Shown in pieces: positions 18,442-29,400 of a stretch of DNA of 64,000 nt (position 1 is its first letter; every line of letters begins with the position of its first letter). The stretch is taken from contig OZ022502.1 of NCBI GenBank assembly GCA_963989385.1, positions 7,594,501 through 7,658,500 of the forward strand. Direction: 5' to 3'. Origin of the DNA: Ctena decussata. Lineage: Eukaryota > Mollusca > Bivalvia > Lucinida > Lucinidae. The position numbers and the translations under genes were made by a program. The notes under the pieces were generated by a model. It worked only from the letters and a program-made list of their open reading frames with translations. It had not been told where the DNA came from and did no database searches.

Positions 18442-18953
18442 TCGAAGTTTACAGTAACCGACGGTATTAAAAAAGAAAACGTATTTACTATTGACCAATT
18501 TCCGATGACAGCAATTTGATAATTACATTGATTAGATTTATAAAACATCGGACATATTTATCTGGTTAATTGACAATTCCTGTCAGCTGCAATTATCTCT
18601 CCTTCGCGGTGAAACACAGGTACCGAGGTAGTCCTATTCTTTTTATTGCACAACACCTGTTGTCGGCAGACATAACCTTGCCTTTGATCTGTACCTAATA
18701 AAATTAGCTGCTGATTATGACGTAACAATTTTCTGGCAAAATGTGTACATGTCATGCTTTGTGTAAGGTACACAGAAGTTAGAAAATAAAGATTTAAATA
18801 TCTACGTTTCCGAGGACGCCGCCAAGTCTTCATCTTCATCTTCCAATAATGAGTTGGGTTGCTCTGGAACATTCTCACTCATGTGTGTTATGTACATGTG
18901 CGACGGAAGTCCACGGTGCAGATTAAAAACAGGTTAAAAACAAGTTGCTCGAG

Positions 18954-19193
18954 CTATGGAAGTACTGCACCCATCCTCGTCTTGAAGACGTCTAGGGACG
19001 GCGCAGTGATGACCTCCGCTGGCAGGCTGTTCCAGAGTCGAATGCTGGATGGGTAGAAGGAGTGCTTGAAGGCGTTGACGCTGCCAAATGGGACGAGAAA
19101 TCTATTGGCTTGGCCCCTGGTGTGGGTACCTGCTGGTATGAGCGAAGGCGGAACCTGAACTTCAACAAGTTGATTGATGATCCTGTACAGCAT
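18954..19193 (-). pseudogene. 3' fragment of a second LINE reverse-transcriptase ORF
   Basis: The minus-strand translation contains SFYPSSIRLWNSLPAEVI and APSLDVFKTRM, the conserved C-terminal end of many non-LTR retrotransposon RT proteins. Only 79 codons are present, without the catalytic domain. It differs in sequence from the corresponding part of the LINE at 26-30 kb. Confidence 0.65.
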
Positions 19194-19377
19194 GGCAGCT
19201 TTTAGTTATTAAAGTACATTAATATTGTCTACTGGCGACTAAATAAGCTATTATAACTTGGTGGTGGTTTTATACCGGGTGTTCAGGTTCGGTTAAACGA
19301 TGTGTGAATTTTGTAAACGTTTAGCACATATACACGAACCGTTACCGTTTATCCGTGTAAACGTAGAAGCCCTACAT

Positions 19378-19966
19378 GTATGCTGTTTTCTCGTTGATTC
19401 GTGCCCCTTATTATAATTTGCCTGCTTTTGTGAAAAAATTAAGGAACCGGTAAATAGATTTTGGTATCAAAAGCTGCAAATAAATCTCGGCCAGCATATC
19501 AACATATTAATCTGGTGTGAATTTTCATTTTTACTATGAAATAGGACACTGTCTTAGACTACCCCTCAGAGCAAATATCAAAAAAGGTTTCTCATTGAGT
19601 TCATGCCCTAGAATGAAGGGCCAAAGTTTCGAAATTGTTTTATTAGTCTGTCAAAATTTTTAATATGTAAATACTAGTCCACAATATTTATAAGTAAAAT
19701 TGGCAGTTTTATGGCATGGTATTTAATATAACAAGTTTGGAAGGATTTTCTTTGGGACCACTGGAAAAAATTAAGGACTTTTTCAAAAATTTTGATTTTT
19801 GAACCAAAATATTATTTAGCACTGACAACCAAGTTTTTTGACACATAAATGTTGTTTTTTCAACCTTTTTCATCCAAACAGTTGATCAAATTAATTGAAG
19901 TCCTTAGCAAACCATAGAAACGAATCTATGAGAAGGCACGAATCCATGAGAAACGGGTATATGTGT
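19378..19966. mobile_element. Small TIR element next to the 18066-19376 element
   Basis: The left end (GTTTTCTCGTTGATTCGTGCC) and right end (GGCACGAATCCATGAGAAACG) are imperfect inverted repeats. The interior is AT-rich with no ORF. Confidence 0.45.
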
Positions 19967-19979
19967 ATATTACATTCAT

Positions 19980-20075
19980 AGGTGGCGGATTATTCATTGG
20001 TGCAGGAAACTTTGACACTGTGTATGTGTATATATGTGGTGGAGGATTATTCATTGGTGCAGGAAACTTTAATCA
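19980..20075. repeat. Short direct duplication
   Basis: GATTATTCATTGGTGCAGGA occurs twice about 60 bp apart, with the same flanking GGTGG and AACTTT. Confidence 0.6.
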
Positions 20076-20429
20076 ACTCTTATCATCAATAAACACTTTT
20101 ACCGGTTATCCGGGTGCGCCGACAAATTAACGGCGGAGCTCTACGAACAACAACAACAACAACAAAAATGCGCTTTCAAATTGAAATATACTGACTACAT
20201 GTCTTTCTCAAAGCTTGTTTTGAAACCAAAGACTTCTTTCCCGTCCTCTCTTTAATGAAAATCAAATTAAACCGTAGCTAAGACTTTGTTTACATCTATT
20301 GACGCCATGACACCGGAAATGGTTGCATGTGCTTAGTATTTCCCAATGTACCATATACAAACCCAATTGTACCAAAGCAGCAACTCGAGCAAACGATTTA
20401 TCCAACTCAAGTTTCAAACTTCAGAACAG

Positions 20430-20540
20430 AAGATAATGCACTGTGAGATAATGACGTCGTGTGGACGTCGATGCGACGTAATGACGTCGTAGTGATGTCA
20501 ATCCGACGTCATTTCGAGGTCATGTGCCTGCTGGGATGCT
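20430..20540. mobile_element. ACGTCA-rich MITE, related to 9042-9153
   Basis: The right end CATGTGCCTGCTGGGA and repeated GACGTCGTAGTGATGTC-like blocks match 9042-9153. The left end is eroded. Confidence 0.55.
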
Positions 20541-20607
20541 ACAAGATACAAGCGGCTAGAGATTGTACCAAGAAAAAATGAAAAACAAGTCTAGAAGTGG
20601 TGCACGT

Positions 20608-20642
20608 TGAGACTGTGCCCCCCCCCCACACACACACACACT
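20608..20642. repeat. C-run plus (CA)n
   Basis: About ten C residues are followed by (CA)n. Length is likely polymorphic. Confidence 0.8.
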
Positions 20643-21059
20643 CCCCTATCGAGACTATGTTGTAAATAAGCAAAAAAATCTAGTTATCTGGTGATGGTTC
20701 CGCCCACTACTGCTACAACTCCACGAGGAGGTGATCCCTTGAGGGAGGAATTTACACAGAAAAGAACAGAACTGCCTGGACTATCGGACAGGTGCGCAGA
20801 GGCGTCGCGCCAAGAAAAAAATATTTAAAAGCAAGACAGACCTGAACGATAAAAAGCTACAAGTTGTGTTACAGAAGAGGTTAAAGTAGAGCGGCCAAAG
20901 AACCGAAATCATAAGTCCAAATCATATAATCCATATAAACATCAAAAAATCCGAAATAGGCCTCAACCAAGTCTATGTGTGAAGCCGGTCAAGCCAAGTC
21001 GAGAAGATATACATACGCAAACGACCCAGTGGGTTGACGTTTAAGGAATGAATTTCATT

Positions 21060-21184
21060 TTTCTGAGTTTTATCGAAGTGTAAACTACATTGGGTCACGT
21101 GCAAAGTGAATAAACCCCGAAGGGGTTCATGTAAACTTTGCTAGTGGCCCAATGTAGTTTACACTTCGATAAACCTCAGAAAAA
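21060..21184. repeat. Long inverted repeat, about 60-bp arms
   Basis: TTCTGAGTTTTATCGAAGTG at the left pairs with CACTTCGATAAACCTCAGAA at the right. The inner GTAAACTACATTGGG/CCCAATGTAGTTTAC also pairs, and the centre is CCCCGAAGGGG. A smaller related palindrome (GGAATGTAAACTACATTACG) lies at about 21409. It is probably a MITE. Confidence 0.65.
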
Positions 21185-21499
21185 TTAAGTTCATTGCTTA
21201 TATTTACATTCGTTTCAATCAAATTTTTCATGAAAAATTTTATATAAACGCTAAAATTGAAGCAGTAAAACATGTACACGCAGTTTTTTCTGTTAACAGC
21301 AGAACGGCGTGCATGACGTCAGGATGTTGCTGACGTCCAATCAGGTTATAGAGAGCTATTGGTTATTTTGACGTCATGGACGTCGCGTGTCTCAAAGTAA
21401 TTATTGGAATGTAAACTACATTACGTTCCAATGGTTTACTATAGGACTTTTCAGTAAATACACCAAGAATGTAAATATTAAATTTTAAATCATCATTAT

Positions 21500-22850
21500 C
21501 ATCATTATCAAACGTTTTTTTTATGAAAATATTCATAGGCGACGCATGTTATTTACATGCACGCGCTTAGGCCCAGGAGTGCGGGTGTTAACAGGCCTCA
21601 ACTGACACCATTTTGACAGGACTTTGTGCAAATACTTCTCAGTAAAATTCAACTTAGGAGACCTGAATTGGGCTGTGATCACTGTGAGATTTATGTGTTA
21701 CACATACGCCATGGCTGCCGATAGCTTGGCTTCCACTCTGAAAATTCATATGACGGTCCGATTTAACTTGGTACCAAATTTCGTGCTTTTCTCAAAAAAA
21801 TTGTTACATATCTGCCCTGCTATTTTCACATTAATTATCAAGTATCTTGGGGAACCTAGTCCGACGCAACCGTGTCGTATGTACCGTACTGGATGACAAA
21901 TAAATAGTACACTGCTAAAAACATTTAAAGGAACGCCAAATATTTTTCCATAGGCGACAGTGCAACGCCGTCCCACTTTGAGGGCCATTTACTTTCGCTC
22001 GACAAAGACACGGAATATACAATTTTTGCCATTTTTTTTGAAGAGGGTTGAGGTTAATGACAGCACAAGTTTTGATCCAATAATTGCCCTGCCCATGTCC
22101 ATGGACTGTTTTTTGTACAAATGAAATTTTGGTAAAAAGTTGCATTTTTTCAGAACAAGTGAACTGCATGAAAATTACAACCAAAATCAACACAATCAGT
22201 TTACCTATGAAGCTGAATGTCGTACAAGGTGACCCGTTTGAAAGGATCACTTTGAACTCAAGCTTATGAGATTTTATAGACTTCCAGAAAAATGCCTCAA
22301 TTTCAGAAAAATCGAAAAATGCAAAATTTGTTCCATGGAAATGATCTGGATATCACTTGTATTGAAATTCTTGTTGTCTAAAACTTTGATTGTTCTTGCA
22401 ACCGCTGCATAGGAATGAGGAATTCTTGGCCTTTAGCGATCGAATTTATGGGCCGTGGAACTGGGTATATATTGTAGTAATGTCTATTGGAAAATATCAG
22501 CTGCTCCTTTAAATATTTTGAGCAGTGTATTTTCATAGAACATTTTGTCTAGCTGGTAATTATTTTTTGATTACAAAAAATTCATTTGACTATCCTTTTC
22601 ATGAAATTAGTACAATTAATCACTTGCATGAATCAGGAAGCTGGGAAGTTTACGCTCGTACGTTTATGTAAATTTTGTAAATTAGACCTAAATTGCATTG
22701 AAGAGATGGGCCGCGATACCACAAAACTAACAATGTGGCAAGTCTTTGGGAGAAGGCGTCTATAAGCTCTAGCTTGCTGCCTAATACCAACAATTTAATT
22801 TATTATACTATTGTATATGTTTATTTTGAAATAGAATATTGTTTAAACTA
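21500..22850. other. Intergenic stretch, nothing recognised
   Basis: ORFs are 60-111 codons with low-complexity or antisense character. I found no splice-linked exon chain and no conserved motif. Confidence 0.35.
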
Positions 22851-22857
22851 TTTAAGT

Positions 22858-23054
22858 GGCATGTGAACCCAACGAAGACTCAGCTCAGCCTGGGTATTCA
22901 CCCAGTCTGGTCAGAGTCTTCGCCGTCCGCATGGAGCTAGCTTAGACCCTTTTTAGCTACTTTTTAAGCGCACATACTGAGCGGGTATCCAGGCTGATCT
23001 GAGTCTTGGCTGGGCGCACATGCCACTTTGTTGTGCTTTTCGTGACGCGGCTCA
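22858..23054. mobile_element. MITE family A, left-truncated
   Basis: It carries GAACCCAACGAAGACTCAGC, CAGAGTCTTCGCCGTCCGCA and the right end CGTGACGCGGCTCA. Confidence 0.7.
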
Positions 23055-23090
23055 AATGCACTTTAACTATTAACTTTGTAAGGGGATACG

Positions 23091-24288
23091 TACGAGGGTT
23101 GTTCAGAAAGTTCTGATTCTCGCCGAATAACTTTGTTTAGCGGCATGCTGGGGGCAATTGCTCTGCACGTATTGAAAGCACTACATTTTGCCTTTACAGT
23201 GATACCAAACACTATACAAAGATACATTTTCTTATTGAGGTACAACGCGTTTTATTAGGCCCCAGTCGTACCACTGGGTTGATTTGCTGGTTGATTTGAT
23301 GCTTAACGTCCACGGTAAACAACTAAGGTCATGTCGGGACGGTCAGTTAACCTAACCACACTATTCCTGGGCAGGCTTAGACCTCCTAAGCGGTTAACCA
23401 GTACTAAGTGCACATACTTTCGCCAGTAACTGACAACTGCCCTTCTTGAATCAGCGGAAAGAGAAACGAAAGTATGTGGCCAGACCGGGATTCGAACCCA
23501 GGACCTCTGACTTACGAGTCAGGTGCCCTACCGATTGCGCTACCCGGCCCGGCCGTACCACTGGGTTAAAGTTATATGTGAATTTATTTTCAGTGTGTCA
23601 TTCAAGTAAAAAATCATCGTAAATACAAAATGATTTTTTGTCAGCTGTTTGTCAGTCGTTGCCGTCAATATCCTTTATAAATTAGAGGGGTAGCGAACGT
23701 TTCCAATTCATTCCTTGCAAAGCAATGCGCAGTTCTAATGACGTTATTGAAATCGACGTTAACGTCATTTTCTAAGGCTGTGACAACTTCGCTTTTTACA
23801 TTAATTTTAATTATTCGACAATTTCGAATTGGGCCATGCAAAAGGTTTTCCTGACAAGATTTTGAATGCTAAGGCATTTGTTTTCGTTTAAAAAAATGAT
23901 GACTTTAGCAGACAGGGGGAATTTGCTACCACATAAAATGCAGATAATCCAAATTCAAGGGGCAGTATGGAACATAGATTAAATATAATTTCTGCGATAT
24001 TTACAGGACACGGTTGCCTAGGGTTTGTGTTTAGGTAGCCATGACGAAATAAAATTAAAGACTGCTTATATGTGAACTATGACCTTCTAAAGTAAAAATT
24101 CGCAGTGGCTTTAGGGTATACCTCTTTCAAAGACGTTCAAAAATATGTCCTTTAGAAAATATACACTGCGTTTGCACAGTTGTCCTGACATATTACAGCT
24201 TTATAAAGTTTCGCTGTCACAAGTTCTGTATTTATGATGCTTATCAAAATATGACGTCACGATCAGAACTTTCTGAACATCCCTCGTA
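23091..24288. mobile_element. Mariner-like non-autonomous element carrying a SINE
   Basis: The ends TACGAGGGTTGTTCAGAAAG and CTTTCTGAACATCCCTCGTA are inverted repeats that extend about 10 bp further inward (TTCTGAT/ATCAGAA). TA occurs at both outer ends. It has no transposase ORF. A SINE with its own 14-bp duplication (23281-23553) inserted later. The ends resemble those at 52093-53048. Confidence 0.7.
23281..23553 (-). mobile_element. tRNA-derived SINE, family F, with 14-bp target duplication
   Basis: On the minus strand it starts with a tRNA-like head (GTAGCGCAATCGGTAGGGC as box A, GGTTCGAATCCCGG as box B). The body contains CAGTTACTGGCGAAAGTATG and GACCTTAGTTG. Direct repeats CGTACCACTGGGTT flank it at 23267-23280 and 23554-23567. 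The anticodon region is degenerate, so no isotype is assigned. Confidence 0.85.
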
Positions 24289-24289
24289 A

Positions 24290-25330
24290 AGTGAACCAGA
24301 CAGTGGTACCACTCTATAATGATCGTGTTATGTCATTACTTATGTGAGATGGGGAATTACCTTTGATGAAATAGCAGTGTCACTGGATTGTTGCATAATA
24401 GGATTATGACACCCAACAGACAAGAAAAATGTCTTCGTTGTGAGGAATTGAACAAACAACAGTATGATTTACGACAGTGCGATATGTATCTCAGCTCACT
24501 GAGCACAGCAGTCATTTATTTTTCTGAAGAATTTGCTTTTCAAACTTAAGAATACGCTAAATTTTCATACCAGACAAGGTTTCCACGGCCTTAACCGAAA
24601 TGGAAATCTGTTTCTTACATGTTAGATGAGATTATCAGCGGTTTTAACCAGCACTAAGATGCCAAAGTTTTCCAACATTTAAAACAGTGATTACAGCCCT
24701 TATCAAATCCCAGGCAGGGCTATACAAACTCGTATATCTTCGCCAAAGTGGTTCTGATATGTTTATAGTTTATATATTTTAAATCTAATGGGAAGGAATA
24801 TTTTGGTCCCACATTTATGATTTTTCAAAATAGTACTGTTTAACTTCGGTTAATGTTGGTTTAGTTTTATAACCTTTGAAATCTATTGTGATTTAACCTT
24901 TCTACATTTTTGCGATTTTCTTTCAGTTTTCCTGCAACTCTAGTTGTACCTTACTAATCTGATTTGGGGCATTTCGCCTAATTTTCTCTTGCGTTTAGGC
25001 TTGAAAGTACCTCATTTCATGAATGTGTATAGCTCATTTTAGAATCATAATGCATTTTAAAGTTACAAATATATATAAATCAGCCACTCGATCAATTAAT
25101 CAGTCAATAAAATTACACCGACAGGTAACGAGAGTCACAAAACATAAGAATGCAAGGCAACCAGCCCATTCTTCGTCTAAGGTCATTACAATGTTAAAGC
25201 ATTAATTTTACCACATCACTAAAACTGGACTACTCCGAGTACAAAATATAGCTACAGACCCTTCTTTTCTGCTTGACTCCTTAAGCTTGTTCTGTTCCTG
25301 TTATGCTACTAAGTATCTGTGACCCAAAAC
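24290..25330. other. Intergenic stretch, no gene recognised
   Basis: 24290-24430 is a second copy of the repeat at 13610-13800 (GATGAAATAGCAGTGTCACT, ATAATAGGATTATG). The rest is AT-rich with no supported exon. Confidence 0.4.
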
Positions 25331-25334
25331 GTTT

Positions 25335-25435
25335 GTTTGTTTGTGAGGTTTTACTGCCCGGTCAACAGCTTAGGTCATGTCGAGTCGTCAGTTACTCATC
25401 AACACCGTTCCTGGGTAGGCTTAAGTAAAAAGATA
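25335..25435 (-). mobile_element. Family F SINE fragment
   Basis: Only the 3' part is present: CCCGGTCAACAGCTTAGGTC, TCGTCAGTTACTCATCAACA and CTGGGTAGGCTTA. Confidence 0.55.
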
Positions 25436-26471
25436 GGCAATGATCAGGAATTAATACAATCAAATCCCACACTCCGCTCTCAAAACTAAAAAGGGAAAGA
25501 AGCACACGTGTACACAAAAATTGACAAAAGTTCACGAAAGACATGCACGGTAAACCGAATGAGCAGCTCTTTCCCACACAGGAAGTCATTCAGCTACATG
25601 TACCCTAACTAAAACAGCAGCAACATCTATTTCTACCCATTTCATATTTTAAATTAGAAAACAAAACAGAAAGCACAATATGCCGCTATTCAGGTGACAG
25701 ACAAGCGGACAACACCACATAAATGTAACAACGAGGAACCACAACAGAAGTACCGCCTTGGAAATTTCAGCAAAAGATTACTAGAGGTGCGGGGTGGATT
25801 TAAACTGGTTTTCTGTTGCCCTTGCCCTCCGCTTGAGGACTCGACAGAAACAACGTATTGCGACACCCGGAGACTCTTGGGTTGTCAAACAACCCCACTG
25901 AAATACCGGAGCAAAGGAAAACCGTCAGTTGGTTTAAACATATTTATTCTCTCTCAATTACAAGTAACATACAATCAAATATAAATAGTACAGGCTTAGG
26001 GATTGGAACGAAAGCAAAATGCTTATCGAGTTCCTCTCCCTGACATGAAAAAATTGTACACAATGTGGCGGAAACTGTACATAATAAAAGGTATATAACA
26101 TTTTAAACCAAATTTTGTACTATGTGAGATAACTAAGCAGAACTGCAACTAATCATTACACAAAAATAATCAATGGAAGAATAGCACTTATAACCTTACA
26201 GAACGATTTCGCAGAAGAGCAGAGAAAATTTTTTTTTTGATCTGTATGTGTGTCTAAATATTTTAATCACAAAATGGTAAGTGGAGGAGTGATAAAAAAA
26301 AAGGAACATGTTAAGGACACAAGAAACCAAAATAAGTCATCAAAGGAGGAAAAAAGTACCAAACGATATGACGCACAGGATTGAGAGAGAGGAGGCGGGT
26401 ACCAGAATATCAGATTATGTCTATTAATCTTCATATACATAAGGTGCATGCGTAGTATTAGTACTTAATAC

Positions 26472-29400
26472 TTAAAAGCGTTTTGTTTCGATTATAAATT
26501 TGTAAACTTTCTCAAATATTAATTTGTTTATTTCTTGCGACAGAGACAGATCACCATACAAAAATAATTTTAAGGAAGGATGTTTATATGGCGTAATTGC
26601 AGTTATTAATTCATTACGTTGAACTTGATAGAATGAACAATGAAAGAAAAAGTGTTGAGCGTTCTCTATACTACCACAATGACATAAATGAGAGTCTGAT
26701 ATATTTTTTACAAAGAGGTCGAAATTAAGCGAGCTGCAATTTGTCCGCAGGCGAGCTAACAGTATTTGACCTTTTCTACACCCTGTGTAATAGTGCTTTG
26801 GAACTGTTGTTTTATCTTTCTGTAAGAAGCATTTGAAAGAGTTTACAGATTCATGCTGCCTTTCTTCGGGAGATAAATTATTCCATGCTCTAACACTAGA
26901 TGGTAAGAATGAACTGAAATACTGGTTAGATCTAGTATTAATGGTTTGCAGGTCATTTGAGTTTCGAAGATTGTAGCGAGATATATTACTGACGGATTGT
27001 GGGACAAGAGAAGATAGATAAAATGGTGTAATATTATTCAACATTTTGTAGAATAAAGTTAGTTTGTGGTTGTACCGTCTTTGCTCGAGTGTTTCCCAAC
27101 ATATTTCTTTGTAGAGTGCGGTTAATGAGACTAGTTTTGTTGTTCCTGTAGCGATTCTAGCTGCTTCGGTTTGGATTTTATCTAACTCTTGTTTTTCGTA
27201 TTGGGTACAATTATCCCAAATGACATCTCCATACTCAAGAATAGGCCTAATAAAAGTTGTGTAAATTATCTCAAGAGATTTCCTATCCAATTTAAACTTC
27301 AGTTTCCTCATGATGTTTATTCTAAACCAAGCCTTATCTTTAATATACTTTATATGTTCATGCCAGGTACAATCATTAGAGAAATATAGTCCGAGATGCT
27401 TGTGAGATTCTACTTCCGATATCTGATGATTTTGCATAAGAAGAGGAGGGTGTTGCGGTTTATTTAATTTACGAGAAAATAATAAAGCTTCAGTTTTAGA
27501 GGGGTTAAATGTAACTAGCCAGGTTGCAGCCCATCGTGAAAGTTTGTTAAGATCTGCATTTAGACAGTCAGCTGCTGTAACAGGATTATCAACGATAATG
27601 AAAAGACTAGTGTCATCTGCAAATAGTCGAATATTTGAACCAATATCAGTAACAATGTCATTAATGTATAACAGAAAAAGTAAAGGTCCTAAAATAGAGC
27701 CCTGTGGGACACCAGCTCTTATGAAGGTCCAGTCGGAGGTAGCACTTGGAAGAATAACACGTTGTTTTCTATCTGAAAGATAATTCTTGAACCAATTAAG
27801 GACATCCCCTGTAACACCAGCTGCCTTGAGTTTATGTAGAAGTCCAGAGTGCCAGACACGGTCGAAGGCTTTGCTGATGTCACAGAAGACAGCCCGAACC
27901 TCTTTGCCAGAATCAAGTGCCTGACAGAAAGTGTTGTAGAGGTATGTAAGTTGGTTAACAGTAGAGTCGCCTGGCATAAAACCAGACTGTAAGGAGGAGA
28001 GTAAGTTGTTGTCTTGTAAGTGATTAAATAAATATTTAAAGACGATGCTCTCGAAAACTTTGCTTTCTGCGTTGAGTAAGGATATAGGTCTATAATTAGA
28101 GGCAGTTGACAAGTCACCCGTTTTTGGTACAGGACATACGTTAGCTTCTTTGTACGGTGCTGGAAAAGTACCTGTTCGTAGGGACTGATTAAACAAGGAG
28201 CAAAAAGGAATAGAGAGTTGAGTTGATAATTCGCGTAGTATACGATTGCTAAGGCCATTCGGACCAGACGCTTTACCGATAGTTAATGTATTTAAAACGG
28301 ACTCCACTTCAAGTCGAGTGCAGACAATAGCATTCAACTGTGAATTAAACAATGCAGGAACAGGCAAGTCAGGAAGAACGGCATTTTGTTCATTCAAAAT
28401 TGTCTGACTTTGGAAAAAAATGTTCAAAATATTGGCCTTGTCGCACTCGTCTGTAAATATTTCGTTATTAACTTCAAGAGGGGGAATAGATGATTTTACG
28501 CTTGGAAGTATAAAGGTTTTCAGTGTCTTCCACCAGTCTTTAGCTGAGAGTGTATTGGACTTAAGTTTTTCAGCAATTTTATCATAGTGGGACTGCTTGG
28601 ATTCGCGGATCATATTAGTAACTCTGTTGCGTATTGTTTTGAATAATTTCCAGTGGGGCTCTAAGTTAGTTCGTTTTGCTTTCTTATAAGCGCGTTTGCG
28701 TTTGCGTATATTTCGTTTAAGATTAGGTGATATCCAAGGAGGTTCCAAAGGTTTTATATGCACATATTTATTAGGTATACATTCAGTCGCAATCGAATTT
28801 ATAGCGTTATTTATATTGTTAGAATAGACATTTATATCGTCATCCTGTAGCGATCTCCAGTCAATAGATGAAGCTTTATCTCTTAACATATCATAATTTC
28901 CTTTATCGTAACTCCAAATATGCCGCTTAAAATTTTTAATTTTTGGCTTCGAGAATTTAAAAATACCGTATATTGGGCAATGGTACCTAATTTCTTGATT
29001 TAGAAATGGATCCCCGACTCCACTAAGTATTAGATGGTCCTTGTTACTAACAAGCAAAATGTCTATTAAAGATGAAGAATGTTCTGTAAAGTGCGTGGGT
29101 TCAGTAATTGACTGGTATAGAGAAAACTGAGTACAAAATGATTCTATCTTCCTAAGAGTCGGCGGACTTAACATATTTAAATTAAAATCACCAGTTACTA
29201 TTATATCAGGGATATCCGTATCAACGGCTAGGTGTAAAGAATTTTCTATGTCTAAATAATAGTTGATATCAGAATTAGGGGGTCGATAGAACAGCCCAAA
29301 CAGAATGCGTTTATGCTTGTTGGCTAATTCTATCCAAATGCTTTCTATACCTCTTATTTCCAGGTCGTTCCGACGCTTATAGTGTATTCCTTCTTTGACA

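Larger units (their letters stand above)
18066..19376. mobile_element. TIR element with perfect 19-bp ends
   Basis: GTAGGGCTTCTACGTTTAC at 18066-18084 and its exact complement at the right end define an element of about 1.3 kb. Inner ends share AATTTTGTAAACGTTTA. It abuts the 16074-18060 element and contains a SINE (18284-18441) and a LINE fragment (18954-19193). No transposase was seen. Confidence 0.65.

Noticed and set aside
20700..20835. Plus-strand frame starting MVPPTTATTPRGGDPLREEF
   Set aside because: It is about 45 codons, with no recognised motif, no linked exon and no homologue known to me. It is not strong enough to annotate.
23475..23553. Candidate tRNA gene on the minus strand
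   Set aside because: The anticodon stem-loop is irregular. The sequence is the head of a SINE with a 14-bp target duplication and recurs in several copies.
27719..28258. 179-codon minus-strand ORF inside the LINE
   Set aside because: It overlaps the reverse-transcriptase frame in another phase and has no domain of its own.
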